In this document: positions 25,459-35,700 of the stretch, piece by piece
Layout of the letters: every line of letters starts with the position of its first letter
Numbering within the stretch: the first letter of the stretch is position 1
Position numbers and translations under genes: made by a program
The notes under the pieces: generated by a model
Database searches by the model: none
The model's input: only the letters and a program-made list of their open reading frames with translations
Told to the model about the DNA's origin: nothing
Assembly: GCA_018882965.1 (NCBI GenBank)
Contig: VEQY01000007.1
Coordinates: forward strand, 1 to 64,000
Direction: 5' to 3'
Source: Mycobacterium sp.
GTDB lineage: Bacteria > Actinomycetota > Actinomycetes > Mycobacteriales > Mycobacteriaceae
DNA: 64,000 nucleotides

Positions 25459-25464
25459 TAACCT
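25459..25464 (+). promoter_or_regulatory. Leaderless -10 box TAACCT of the decarboxylase gene
   Basis: TAACCT ends 7 nt before the ATG at 25472. Confidence 0.4.
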
Positions 25465-25471
25465 GGCGGAC

Positions 25472-28213
25472 ATGGCAGCGAGGCCGCGGATGTACAACAG
25501 CGTGTGGCAACTGCGTGCGGACTCCTGGTGCCGGCTGGAGGACGCGGCGGACAAGCTCGCGAGGTTGTCCGCGGCGGGTAGACCCACCGACGGCCATCAC
25601 GGTATCTGCGAGGGTCTGTTGGACCACCTCGCGCCTCTCGAGCAGTACTGGGCCTACCCGGGGGGCGCGCAGTTCGCCCGACTCAACCGACTCTTCGCCG
25701 TCGGCGATTACCCCAAATTCGCCCAGGCCGTGACCTTCATCAACCACTCGCTGACCCATGAGTGGTATCGCACCGGGATCATCGAGAGCATCGCCGCCGA
25801 CGACGAGGAATTCCCGGCCGACCCCAATCGTCTCGAGGTCCGCCAAACCGGTAAACGCGAGCCGCTGTATTTCGAGGTGCTCGTCGTCGAAAACCTGTCG
25901 GAGTCCCAGGAGCGCCTACTTCGCAAGGAGGTGCACAACTGGCGGCGCGCCGACGACGAATTCGTCTACGAGATCGTCATCGTGCCCAACGCGGTCGAGG
26001 CGCTCATTGCCGCCTGGCTCAACGTCAACATCCAAGCGGTTGTCATCGGGCGCAGGTTTGCGCCGCACTCCACGCGCGACCTCTCGGCGCTGTCCGATTT
26101 CGTCGACACCCGTGTCGCCGACAGTATCGACGAGGACATGAACTCCGACGAGCGGGCCGAAATACTGGCGGCGGCCCTGACCCGGCTGCGGCCGGAGTTG
26201 GACCTCTATCTGACGACCGAGGTCGACGTCGAGAACGTGGCAGGGCGGCTCGGCAAGGGTTTCGAGCGGGTTTTCCACGTCCGTGACGGACTGCTCGAAC
26301 TGCACTTGAGCGTCCTACGGGGGGTGGCCGCGCGGTACCGCACACCCTTCTTCAGCGCTCTGAAGCAGTACAGCCAGCGTCCCACCGGAGTTTTCCACGC
26401 TCTGCCGATCTCGCAGGGCAAGTCGATCGTGAACTCGCACTGGATCAAAGACATGGTCGACTTCTACGGGCTCGACGTCTTCATGGCGGAGACCTCGGCG
26501 ACCTGTGGGGGGCTCGACTCGCTGCTGGAGCCGACCGGGCCGCTGCGCGAAGCCCAGCAGCTGGCCGCCGACACCTTCGGCTCACGGCAGACCTTCTTCG
26601 TCACCAACGGCACCTCGACGGCGAACAAGATCGTGACCCAGTCGCTGGTCGCACCCGGCGACATCGTGCTGCTCGACCGCAACTGCCATCAGTCACATCA
26701 CTACGGAATGATGCTCGGCGGCGCCAATGTGGTCTACCTGGAGGCCTACGCGCTCAACGACTACACCATGTACGGTGCCGTGCCGTTGCGGGCGATCAAG
26801 GCCCAACTGCTCGAGCTCAGACGTGCCGGGAAGCTCGACCGGGTCAAGATGATCGCCTTGACCAACTGCACCTTCGACGGGATCGTCTACGACGTCCAGC
26901 GCGTGATGGAGGAGTGCCTGGCGATCAAACCCGATTTGGTCTTCCTCTGGGATGAGGCCTGGTTCGCCTTCGCGCGCTTCCACCCCATCACCCGCGCCCG
27001 GACCGCCATGGAGGCGGCCCGCCGGATCCGCGAACGCTTGCAGGACCCCGAATACGCCGCGGCCTGCGGGCAGCAATTGGCCCGCGAGGCCCAGAACCCC
27101 CCCAGCGACCAGGAACTCCTGGATCGGCGGCTCACGCCGGATCCGGCAAAAGCGCGGGTCCGGGTGTACGCGACGCAGTCGACACACAAGACGTTGACCT
27201 CGCTGCGGCAGGGCTCGATGATCCACGTTTTCGACCAGGATTTCGAGCAGAAGGTGTCGGAGTCCTTTCACGAGGCCTACATGGCGCATACCTCGACCTC
27301 GCCCAACTACCAGATCCTGGCATCGCTCGACCTGGGTCGCCGGCAGGTCGCGCTGGAGGGTTTCGAGCTGGTCGGGCGTCAGATCGAGCACGCGATGCAA
27401 CTGCGCAACGCGATCGACAATCACCCTCTGCTGAGCAAGTACATGTCCTGCCTGCGTACGTCGGACATGATCCCCGAGGAGTTCCGGGACAGTCACATCG
27501 GTCAGCCGCTTCGAGCTGGTCTGCACAGTATGGAGAAGGTCTGGGAGGTCGACGAGTTCGTCCTGGATCCGTCGAGGATCACCCTCTCGATCGGGCGCAC
27601 CGGCTACAACGGCGACGAGTTCAAACGGGTCCATTTGATGGATCGCCACGGCGTACAGATCAACAAGACCTCGCGTAACACGGTGCTGTTCATGACCAAT
27701 ATCGGCACCACCCGCAGTTCGGTGGCGTTCCTGGTCGAGGTCCTCGTCAAGATCGCCAGCGAGCTTGAGGAGAGGACCTCCGAGATGGGGTTGGGTGAGC
27801 GCGGGCGTTTCGAGCAGGCCGTGCGCCGTTTGACCGCCAACACCGCTCCGCTACCGGACTTCAGTGGCTTCCACCCGGTCTTCCGCGATTGTTCCGGTGC
27901 CGTGACGACGCCTGAGGGTGATGTGCGACGGGCGTTCTACCTGTCCTACGACGACGGCAACTGCGAGTATCTCACCGGCGAGCAGATCGAGGAGAAGTTG
28001 GACAACGGGATGGATGTGGTGTCGGCAACCTTTGTCACACCCTATCCGCCTGGCTTTCCGGTCCTGGTCCCCGGTCAGCTCTTCAGCCGCCAGATCCTGA
28101 CCTTCGTTCGTGAGCTCGACACGCCGGAAATCCACGGCTACAGACCGGATTTCGGGTACCGCGTGTATACCGATAAAGCAATTCAGATCTGCAGCGAGGC
28201 CGGCGCGAGCTAG
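25472..28213 (+). CDS. PLP-dependent Orn/Lys/Arg decarboxylase, large form
   Basis: 913 aa, close in size and style to M. tuberculosis Rv2531c (adi). The first 290 residues are a variable, wing-like region with HHGICEGLLDHL and INHSLTHEWYRTG. The fold-type I aminotransferase core carries AETSATCGGLDSLLEP, FFVTNGTSTANK, LLDRNCHQSHHYG and LWDEAWFAF. The PLP lysine is K573 in TQSTHKTL. A C-terminal domain holds CEYLTGEQIEEKL and PYPPGFPVLVPGQ. It should decarboxylate a basic amino acid to a diamine or agmatine, which can raise pH or supply polyamines. Which amino acid is unclear. Confidence 0.85.
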   Translation: MAARPRMYNSVWQLRADSWCRLEDAADKLARLSAAGRPTDGHHGICEGLLDHLAPLEQYWAYPGGAQFARLNRLFAVGDYPKFAQAVTFINHSLTHEWYRTGIIESIAADDEEFPADPNRLEVRQTGKREPLYFEVLVVENLSESQERLLRKEVHNWRRADDEFVYEIVIVPNAVEALIAAWLNVNIQAVVIGRRFAPHSTRDLSALSDFVDTRVADSIDEDMNSDERAEILAAALTRLRPELDLYLTTEVDVENVAGRLGKGFERVFHVRDGLLELHLSVLRGVAARYRTPFFSALKQYSQRPTGVFHALPISQGKSIVNSHWIKDMVDFYGLDVFMAETSATCGGLDSLLEPTGPLREAQQLAADTFGSRQTFFVTNGTSTANKIVTQSLVAPGDIVLLDRNCHQSHHYGMMLGGANVVYLEAYALNDYTMYGAVPLRAIKAQLLELRRAGKLDRVKMIALTNCTFDGIVYDVQRVMEECLAIKPDLVFLWDEAWFAFARFHPITRARTAMEAARRIRERLQDPEYAAACGQQLAREAQNPPSDQELLDRRLTPDPAKARVRVYATQSTHKTLTSLRQGSMIHVFDQDFEQKVSESFHEAYMAHTSTSPNYQILASLDLGRRQVALEGFELVGRQIEHAMQLRNAIDNHPLLSKYMSCLRTSDMIPEEFRDSHIGQPLRAGLHSMEKVWEVDEFVLDPSRITLSIGRTGYNGDEFKRVHLMDRHGVQINKTSRNTVLFMTNIGTTRSSVAFLVEVLVKIASELEERTSEMGLGERGRFEQAVRRLTANTAPLPDFSGFHPVFRDCSGAVTTPEGDVRRAFYLSYDDGNCEYLTGEQIEEKLDNGMDVVSATFVTPYPPGFPVLVPGQLFSRQILTFVRELDTPEIHGYRPDFGYRVYTDKAIQICSEAGAS

Positions 28214-28264
28214 CCTGCGCCCACCTCGGCCCAGAGCCGGACAGGCGGGGGAGGGCGCCGCCGG

Positions 28265-28270
28265 TAGCCT
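28265..28270 (+). promoter_or_regulatory. -10 box TAGCCT before the Mce-associated gene pair
   Basis: TAGCCT lies 34 nt before the ATG at 28305, leaving a leader of about 28 nt that contains the ribosome binding site AGGAG. Confidence 0.35.
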
Positions 28271-28304
28271 GATGCTGATTCGCCCCCGAGGAGCAGGAGT
28301 GCCC

Positions 28305-28892
28305 ATGCCCGACGAGCAGCTCGCCGTTGCTGCCGCCGAGATCACGGTCGCCGCCGCCCCGGAATCAGGAGAGCCCACGGCCGACGCCACCACACCTCGA
28401 CGACTGAGGCCGCCCCCGCCGAGATTGGCGCCGATCGTGGGTCTGGTTCTGGTGCTGACCCTCGTCGGCCTCAGTGGCTGGCTCGGCTTTAAGGCCTACC
28501 AGCTCCGCGAGGCCCAGCACGTGCGGGCCCTGCTGGTGCAGGTCGGCAAGCAGGGGGCGGTGAACCTGACGACGATCGACTACCGCAACGCCGAAGCCGA
28601 CGTACAGCGGATCCTGGACTCCTCGACCGGTCAATTCCGAGAAGAATTCGCCCAGCGATCCGAGCCTTTCGTCGAGGTGGTGAAGAAAGCGCAGTCCACG
28701 TCGTCGGGGACCGTCACCGAGGCAGGCCTGGAGTCCGTCAGCGGGCAGGAGGGCAGAGTGCTGGTGGCTGTCACGGTCAAGACGGTGAACCGGGGCGTGC
28801 CGGATGAGCAGTCGCGCTACTGGCGGATGCGGATGACGGTGATCAAGGAGGGCGATGGCGCCAAGGTGGCGAAAGTGGACTTCGTGCCGTGA
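28305..28892 (+). CDS. Mce-associated membrane protein, first
   Basis: 195 aa from ATG 28305 (AGGAG 7 nt upstream). A Pro-rich cytoplasmic N-terminus is followed by one transmembrane helix (about 45-66). The outer domain contains TIDYRNAEADVQRILDSSTG, FREEFAQRS and YWRMRMTVIKEGDGAKVAKV, the NTF2-like layout of Mce-associated (Mam/OmamA-type) proteins. These stabilise or assist Mce transporters. The pair lies 9 kb downstream of mceF, separated by unrelated genes, so which Mce system it serves is open. Confidence 0.8.
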   Translation: MPDEQLAVAAAEITVAAAPESGEPTADATTPRRLRPPPPRLAPIVGLVLVLTLVGLSGWLGFKAYQLREAQHVRALLVQVGKQGAVNLTTIDYRNAEADVQRILDSSTGQFREEFAQRSEPFVEVVKKAQSTSSGTVTEAGLESVSGQEGRVLVAVTVKTVNRGVPDEQSRYWRMRMTVIKEGDGAKVAKVDFVP

Positions 28893-29416
28893 CCGAAGAT
28901 CAGAGTGTTGAAACCGAAGTCCAGCCCGGTCGCCTCGACCGGCTGCGGCTGCTGGTGTTCGGAGTCCTGCCGGCGGCGGCGGTGATCCTCGGCGGTGTCG
29001 CGAGCTTTTTGCAGTGGGACGTCTCGTCGCGCGGCGATGCGGAAACCGCTGCCGAGCAGTCAGTCGTCGCCGCCCGTGAAGCAGCCGTGGCGATCCTGAG
29101 CTACCGGGCCGACAGCGTCGAGCAGGACCTTGGCGCTGCGAAAGGCCGCCTGACGGGCGAGTTTCTGGAGGCCTACAACCAACTGGTGAGCACGGTCGTC
29201 ATCCCGGGCGCGAAGCAGAAGAAGATCTCCGCGGCCGCTCAGGTGCCGGCTGCGGCATCGGTCTCTGCCGACCGCAGCCGGGCGGTGGCGCTGCTGTTCA
29301 TCAACCAGACGATCACTGTCGGCGGTGACGCACCCACCACCACCGCCTCGAGTGTGCGCGTCACGCTGGACAAGGTCGACGACCGGTGGCTGGTGTCCGG
29401 CTTTGACCCGGTCTAG
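28889..29416 (+). CDS. Mce-associated membrane protein, second
   Basis: 175 aa from a GTG that overlaps the preceding stop (GTGA). Same architecture: helix at about 20-42, then REAAVAILSYRADSVEQDLG, TGEFLEAYNQLVSTVV and VRVTLDKVDDRWLVSGFDPV. Paralog of the gene before it, and very probably co-translated. Its stop overlaps the stop of the convergent glycoside-hydrolase gene by 4 nt. Confidence 0.8.
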   Translation: MTEDQSVETEVQPGRLDRLRLLVFGVLPAAAVILGGVASFLQWDVSSRGDAETAAEQSVVAAREAAVAILSYRADSVEQDLGAAKGRLTGEFLEAYNQLVSTVVIPGAKQKKISAAAQVPAAASVSADRSRAVALLFINQTITVGGDAPTTTASSVRVTLDKVDDRWLVSGFDPV

Positions 29417-31818
29417 GGGATCCGGCTCAGCGAACGGCTTGCGACGCCGGCGTCGAGGGAGCTCCACAGCGAGCCGTCTGCGCCCGCCACCACCGCGTTG
29501 TAGCGGTAGGCCGTCGCCAACGGTTCATCCATCCGGTGCAGCTTGGCGAAGTCCCCCCAGGGCGCGGCGCCGGGCTGGCCGGTGAACTGGAAGTCCATGA
29601 ACAAATCCATGCCGGCGGCGTCCAGGCGGATCAGGTAATCGCGGTAAATCTCGCCCATTCGCGGGTCGTTGCTCGCCGAGTAGAAAGCGTTCTGATACGG
29701 CGCATTTCGGCCGTCGAGGTGCGCGCCGCCCTCGTAGGCGACCAGCTCCACCGGCCGACCCAGCCGGGCTGACCAGTCGTTAGCCAGCTGCTCGTGATCG
29801 ACCGTCCACTGCACGGAGGTGGCCACGTTGGCCCGGGTGTCGGCGATCACCCGATCGACGCCTGTGGCGGCGGTGTAGCCGGCTCGCTGCTCGTCGGTCG
29901 GGGTGATGTAGGGCGCGATGGCGATCGCGTCGAACGAACCGCCCATGTTCTGCAGGATCTGATCGGTCACCCAGCTGACCGCTGCCCAGCCGGCTGCCAC
30001 CCGGACAAGCTCGAGGCCGGACTGTCCGGCGAACACCTGTGACCAGATGTCCAGATCGCGCTTGGCCTCCTGGCCGGCGATGATCCACTGTCCGAAGTCG
30101 GGATCCAGCCCGGCTGCCCGTGCCCGGTCGGCCACCCAGGCCGAGGCTTCGAAACCCCAGCCGAAATTCCAAATCTCGTTGGACCATTCGACGTACACCG
30201 AGCGGCCGGGTTCCAGATGGTTGCGCACGTAGGTGGCAAAGTTGCGCACGAAGGTGTCGTCGGCTTGGTGCGGCATGGTGAACCACGGGTCGGCGTCGAG
30301 TTCGTTGGCCAACTCCACCATGTACTCCAGCGCGATGCCATTGACCGTCGGCTCGCTGGGCGTGCCCCCGGAACCTGAGCCCTGCCGGATGTCGTCGGCA
30401 TCGCGGCGCTGGGACCACGTCACGATGTCGGAGGAGTTGGTCTCCTGCATGGCCATGAAGCGCAGCGCGGGAAATGGCGCGAGCCTTTTCAGGAACAGCG
30501 GGTGGAATGGTGAGAACGCCGCACCCGGCTGCCAGCGCTGCCCGGCAAAGCTCTGACCCTCATAGTCGGGCATCCAGACGTTGAAGTCGCGGACCGGATC
30601 GGCCGGACTGGTCTCCTCGATGCGCAGATAGATGCCACTGTCGGAGGGTGTCACCAGAAGTTCGGCGAAGTTGCGCCCGGCCGCTGTGCGTCCGGTGGCC
30701 GTGACCTCGGCGTCGAAACCGAAGCTCACGACCCCGGAGCCGTCCCACTCGGCGTGGTAGGTCCCACCCGCGTAGCCGCCGCTGAGGCCGTTGAACATCA
30801 GCGTGCCGGCGAACTGCTTCATTGCGACGCCGTTCTGCATCCATGTCTTGAGGGAGCGGACGTTTCCATCGGCGTCAACATCCAGGATGGGCGCGTCGGC
30901 AGCCTCCCATGTCAGGCCGAAGGTCTGCGGGTTGAACGCCTGGGAGATCCACGGCCGGGACGCCTTGAACGCGTCGGTGAAGGTCCACGCCGGCGACCAG
31001 TCGACGATGCTCTCGAGGTTCATTCCGACAGCCATGCGGCCGCCACCGGGTTCGGCCGGGTCGGGGGGATCGATGTCGGGCTCGCCGGTCGTGAACGGGG
31101 CGACGACGACGGTGACGGCCGACGTGCTGGTGTCTCCGCGCGAGCCGAGCAGCCCGAAGCTGAGCAGATGGATCAGACCGGCCAGACCGTGGATGGCGAA
31201 CCCGCTGGGGGCGTCGCTGACGGTGACCTCGAAGGTGTCGGTCACTCCGGCGGCCAGGGCCGCGGGGGTGGGTGTGTAGGTCCAGGTGCCGTCGGCGGCC
31301 ACCGCCGCGGTGCCCCGCTCGGGCTGGGAGGTCACGGTGAAGGCCAGGCGCGGGCTGTCGGGGTCGACGGCGTTCAGCGATCCGGTGACCACCCCGGCGG
31401 GACTCTGCGCGCTCTGGGTGGGGCTCATCCGCGGCGTCTGGTTGTTGAACAGTGCCGAGAGCCGGGAGAGCAACCCCGTCGACTGACTCGCCGACGGCCC
31501 GGCGGCAACTCGGGACGCCGGATTCACGCCGGCGGGGGTGGCCGCGGCGGGTGCCGCGGGAGCGGACTCGTTGGGGCTCGCGTGCAGGACCTGCCGATCC
31601 GCGGCGGGCCGTGCGGTTTCTCGGCCACCGCCGCGCTCGGCAGCCCTGGAGGCCGACCCTTTCGCCGGCGACGCGTTCGCGGTTGCGGAGGCCGTGGAGT
31701 CCGGGGGTTCTGCGGGATCAGCGGAGGCGACAGCGGCGGTACCCACTGCGAGAACCGCGCCGATACCCAGCGCGGCGGCAAGCGGTCCGAGTCGCCCGAT
31801 GAAGTTTGCTGCACTCAC
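29413..31818 (-). CDS. Exported Ig-like repeat plus glycoside-hydrolase-type protein
   Basis: 801 aa from GTG 31818. Signal peptide NFIGRLGPLAAALGIGAVLA with ASA-DP cleavage, then a disordered Ala/Ser/Pro linker (to about 120). One Ig/cadherin-like repeat follows, with GVVTGSLNAVDPDSPRLAF and DGTWTYTPTPAAL. From about 258 an alpha/beta barrel-like domain contains VYVEWSNEIWNFGW (putative acid/base Glu near 546) and ELVAYEGGAHLDG (putative nucleophile Glu near 693). These look like clan GH-A cellulase or beta-glycanase active sites. Substrate unknown. It shares its first 240 residues in design with the metalloprotease at 51172. The frame is open to 31935, but the GTG starts the signal peptide. 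Confidence 0.78.
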   Translation of the reverse strand: MSAANFIGRLGPLAAALGIGAVLAVGTAAVASADPAEPPDSTASATANASPAKGSASRAAERGGGRETARPAADRQVLHASPNESAPAAPAAATPAGVNPASRVAAGPSASQSTGLLSRLSALFNNQTPRMSPTQSAQSPAGVVTGSLNAVDPDSPRLAFTVTSQPERGTAAVAADGTWTYTPTPAALAAGVTDTFEVTVSDAPSGFAIHGLAGLIHLLSFGLLGSRGDTSTSAVTVVVAPFTTGEPDIDPPDPAEPGGGRMAVGMNLESIVDWSPAWTFTDAFKASRPWISQAFNPQTFGLTWEAADAPILDVDADGNVRSLKTWMQNGVAMKQFAGTLMFNGLSGGYAGGTYHAEWDGSGVVSFGFDAEVTATGRTAAGRNFAELLVTPSDSGIYLRIEETSPADPVRDFNVWMPDYEGQSFAGQRWQPGAAFSPFHPLFLKRLAPFPALRFMAMQETNSSDIVTWSQRRDADDIRQGSGSGGTPSEPTVNGIALEYMVELANELDADPWFTMPHQADDTFVRNFATYVRNHLEPGRSVYVEWSNEIWNFGWGFEASAWVADRARAAGLDPDFGQWIIAGQEAKRDLDIWSQVFAGQSGLELVRVAAGWAAVSWVTDQILQNMGGSFDAIAIAPYITPTDEQRAGYTAATGVDRVIADTRANVATSVQWTVDHEQLANDWSARLGRPVELVAYEGGAHLDGRNAPYQNAFYSASNDPRMGEIYRDYLIRLDAAGMDLFMDFQFTGQPGAAPWGDFAKLHRMDEPLATAYRYNAVVAGADGSLWSSLDAGVASRSLSRIP

Positions 31819-31848
31819 GATGGGGTCCTGAGCAGTAGCTGAGATAAT

Positions 31849-31867
31849 GCTGTGATTTAAGCACAGC
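31849..31867. promoter_or_regulatory. Inverted repeat GCTGTG/CACAGC upstream of the glycoside-hydrolase gene
   Basis: Perfect 6-bp arms around ATTTAAG, in an AT-richer patch 31 nt upstream of the GTG at 31818. Likely operator or promoter element. Confidence 0.35.
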
Positions 31868-32039
31868 TGCTCCGCAGGCGGAAGCATTTCGCTGTCTGAC
31901 TTTCTCCTTCCTGGCCTCCCGTCACCGTGCGACACCCCGGCTCGGACCTGACCCTGCTCGCCCCAGCGTTTTTCAGTGACTCGAACGCACTGGTGTGCTT
32001 AGCTGAGCTTGCAATACGCGGTCTGGGCAAGGGGGCTTC

Positions 32040-32744
32040 GTGACCGATTCGGTTCTGCACTCGTCTCCGCGTGCCCTGGCCAGCGCCGTCAGCGGACTGA
32101 TCGTCATCGCGGGTCTGGTGTCGGCACCGCCCGCACCGGCGGCCCTGACGGCGGCTCGCGTTGAGGTTGCGGCGATATCGCTGCAGTCCGTCAGTAGCGC
32201 AGCGCCGGGCCCGGACCAGATCCTTGAGGCGGTCGTCACGGTCTCGCTGGCGGCCGCCGCCATGCCGCTCTGGTACGTGGCGTTCCCCGTCACGTTGCCG
32301 CTGAGTCTCGCGCTCGGCGGCCTGCTGATCGAACTCGTCGACATCGGCGGGCTGGACACCCCGGTGACCGCGATCCTCGGCAGCGTCGCCCTAGGAGCCG
32401 GGATCTTCGCCGCCGGCCCGCTCGGTTTCGCTCTGGCCGAGGTCCTGCCGCGGTTCACCCCCGGTGCCTCCGCGGTGGCTACGCGCGCGCAACGTTCGAC
32501 GGCGGCGGTCACGGTCCCCCGGCCGGCGATGCACCCGCCCAAGACAGCTCGCACCGCAGCGGTCGCCGAGCAGTCCCGGACGGGGTCAGGGCCGGACCGG
32601 GCCGCTCGATCCGGCACGCCGAAGAAGGCTGCGGCACGCACCGCGGATCAGCGGGCAAAGAGGGATTCCGGTAATCGGGCATCCAGAAGTACTGTTTCAC
32701 CACAGACCCGAGGGCGTTCTGTGACGACGATCGGAGAACCGTGA
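32040..32744 (+). CDS. Exported or membrane protein of unknown function
   Basis: 234 aa from a GTG with AAGGGGG upstream. A signal-like hydrophobic N-terminus (SAVSGLIVIAGLVSAPPAPA) is followed by two or three further hydrophobic segments (MPLWYVAFPVTLPLSLALGG, TAILGSVALGAGIFAAGPLG). The last 85 residues are a basic, disordered Arg/Ala/Thr tail. No domain recognised. The stop overlaps the start of the giant phosphoesterase by 4 nt, so the two are likely made together. Confidence 0.65.
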   Translation: MTDSVLHSSPRALASAVSGLIVIAGLVSAPPAPAALTAARVEVAAISLQSVSSAAPGPDQILEAVVTVSLAAAAMPLWYVAFPVTLPLSLALGGLLIELVDIGGLDTPVTAILGSVALGAGIFAAGPLGFALAEVLPRFTPGASAVATRAQRSTAAVTVPRPAMHPPKTARTAAVAEQSRTGSGPDRAARSGTPKKAAARTADQRAKRDSGNRASRSTVSPQTRGRSVTTIGEP

Positions 32745-35700
32745 GCAAAGTCAAGCGCATCTGTGTCAGCGTCGCGGCGGCCGGCGTGCTCGCCGGGGTG
32801 GGCGCTGGGGCGAGCCTGCTCACACCGATCAGCGCGAGCGCCGACACCGAAACCGGGCAGGCCGCCGACGCACCGGCGGAATCGGCGAAGTCGGGCGCGC
32901 GGACTTCGTCGCGCGAGTCGCGCGGTCCCGCGCGCAGCACCTCTGCTGCAACCCCCGCTGATCCCCGTCCCGCGGCGGCAGACTCCGCGCCGCGGCGCAG
33001 CACGAGCCCGGCGGCGGGGCAACGCGACAACGATCGATCAGCGCGCCCGGCAGACCCCCGGCCGACCGTCGGCACCGACTCGTCCCCGACACGAAACTCG
33101 TCCACCCGGCAGAGCACCGAACGCCGGCCGGCGCCGGCCATCACCGAGACCGGCACAGTGTCTTCGGCGGCGCCCGCGTCCACGAGCGCATCCGTCGAGC
33201 CGGCGTCCGCCGAAGCCGCGCCCGCGCCCGCCGTCCCGGCCACCCCGGCGCCCGAACCCCTCACCCTGCCCCCGCTGCCGGTGCCCGCGGCGCCGGCGTC
33301 ACCCGGCACCGCGGTCTCTGGTGCTGGTTCGGTTGCGTCGACGCGTCGGCGGGTCAGTGCCGGTGATGCTGTGGCGCAGGTGGCTGCCGATCCGGCGCAT
33401 GTGTTGCTGATCGGGGTCGATGGGATCAATCTCGATGCGATCCTCAACGACCCGACCAACGACAACTTCTTCGAGCTGATGGCTCAGGGTGTCACCGGCG
33501 CCACGACGATGGTCGGTCACACCACCCTGTCGGGTCCGTCGTGGACCTCCATCCTGGCCGGGGTGTGGGACAGCAAGAGCGGTGTCATCAACAACATCTT
33601 CAGCCCGGTGCCCTACGAGAGCTGGCCCACGGTGTTCAACCTGCTCGAGTACCACGACCCGAACATCCAGACCACGGTGGTCGCCGACTGGGGCTTCATC
33701 ACCGACATCGCCGCCGCCGGCGGCTATCCCGCCGACACCATCAACTTCGTCGCCCAGGTCGAAGGCGACGAAGACTGGTCCAAAACCGACGCCGAAGTCA
33801 CCGCGGACACCGTCGCGCTGATCAGCGCGACCAACCCGACGACGTCAAGCTTCCTGTTCTCCTACCTGGTGCAGGTCGACGAGGCCTCCCACATGCACGG
33901 CGGCTCCTCACCGGAGTACGCCCAAGCCGTCAGCCGCGTCAACACCGACCTGGGCCAGATCCTCGACGCGGTCAGCCAGTGGGAGAGCGCCACCGGCGAG
34001 GACTGGACGGTGCTACTGACCACCGACCACGGCCAGCAGCCGCAACTGGGCTTCGGCCACGGCTTCCAAACCCCCGCCGAGACAGCCTCCTTCGTCATCG
34101 CCGACATCGCCGGCGATGACGCCAACAACGGCAAACAGAACCTGGCGTACTCGACCGTCGACATCACCCCCACCATCCTGGAACTCTTCGGCGTGCCGCA
34201 GCGCTCGGACTTCGACGGCGTCCCCATCCAGAGCGACCCGACCGTCCTGGAAAGCCTGGTGGCCCCCGACGACCTCAAGCAGGCCCTGCTCGCCGCGAAA
34301 GCCGCCTTCGGCTACCCCGACATCCCCGAGAACGTCGCCCTGACCATCCGCACCGTCTTCGGGGCCATCCCCTACTTCCTCAACATCGGCGTCAACGCCG
34401 TCGTCGACCAACTACAAGCCATCGTCGACGAGCAGATCATCCTCGTCAGCACCCTCGCCGAAGTAGCCAAGATCGCCATCCAGATCACCGGCGACCTCCT
34501 CGTCGGCGCAACCCAGGCAGTGGCCAAAGCCGTCGGCTACCTCACCGGAGCCGGCGTCATCCCCCCCACCGACCCCCCACTGCCACCCCCCACCACCACC
34601 AACCAAACACCCCGCACCGTCCTAGCCTCCGCAGTGGGCGCGCAGAGCGCGGTCATAAGCCCCAACCTGCTGGTGAATCCCGGCGCCGAGGCGGGCGATC
34701 CGTCGCTGTCGGGATTCAGCGCGGTCACCGTGCCCGGCTGGACGCTGACCGGGACCCCGACCGTGATCCGCTACGGCACGCCACGCAACCTGTGGCCGAT
34801 CGGCCTGAGCTTCGCGATGCCGAACCTGCCGGCCTTCATGGGTTTCCCGACCGCGGCGAGCGGCTCCCCCAACGGCGGCACCCAGTTCTTCGGCGGCGGC
34901 GACGTCGCCACCGCGACGCTGACCCAGGTGGTCGACATCAGCAGCGCCGCGGGTGCCATCGACCTCGGTGCGGTGCCCTACACCCTCAGCGGCTCGCTGG
35001 GCGGCTACCTCGGCGACCCCTCCTCGGCGTCGGTCCAGGTCAACTTCCTCGACAGCAACCGGACCTACCTCGGCGCAGACCAGATCGGTCCGGTTGGTGT
35101 GCTAGACCGCTTCTTCCAGACCGGGTTCCGTCAGCGCGAGACCACCGGCGTGCTGCCGCAGGGCACCCGCTACGCCCAGGTCGTCTTGACCCTGACCGAC
35201 CGCAGTCCCGTCCTGATCGGTCTCGCCGCGGACTACAACAACGCCTACGCCGATGACCTTTCGTTCACCATCGGTGCGGACCTGCCCGCCCCGGGCGCGC
35301 CCGCACCGCCGCCCTCGACGGTGGGTGAACTCGACCACGTCTACATGGTCTACATGGAGAACAAGGGCTACACCGACATCGCCGGAAGCCCGTTGGCACC
35401 GTTCATCAACAGCCTGATCAACGCGTACGGATCAGCCACCGAATACCACGGCCTGACCCATCCCAGCCTGCCGAACTACTACCCGATCATGGGAGGCCAG
35501 GACTTCGGGCTGACCTATAACTGCGACAGGCCGTGCATCGAAGCCGATACCACGCTGGTCTCCAACATCGAGGATGCCGGCAAGTCCTGGCGCGGCTACG
35601 CGCAGAGCATGCCGATAGGCGCACCCCTGGAGAGTTCCGGCGATTACTCGACCGAACAGCTGCCGTTCCCAGCCTTCAATAGCATCGGCGGCGGTGACCC

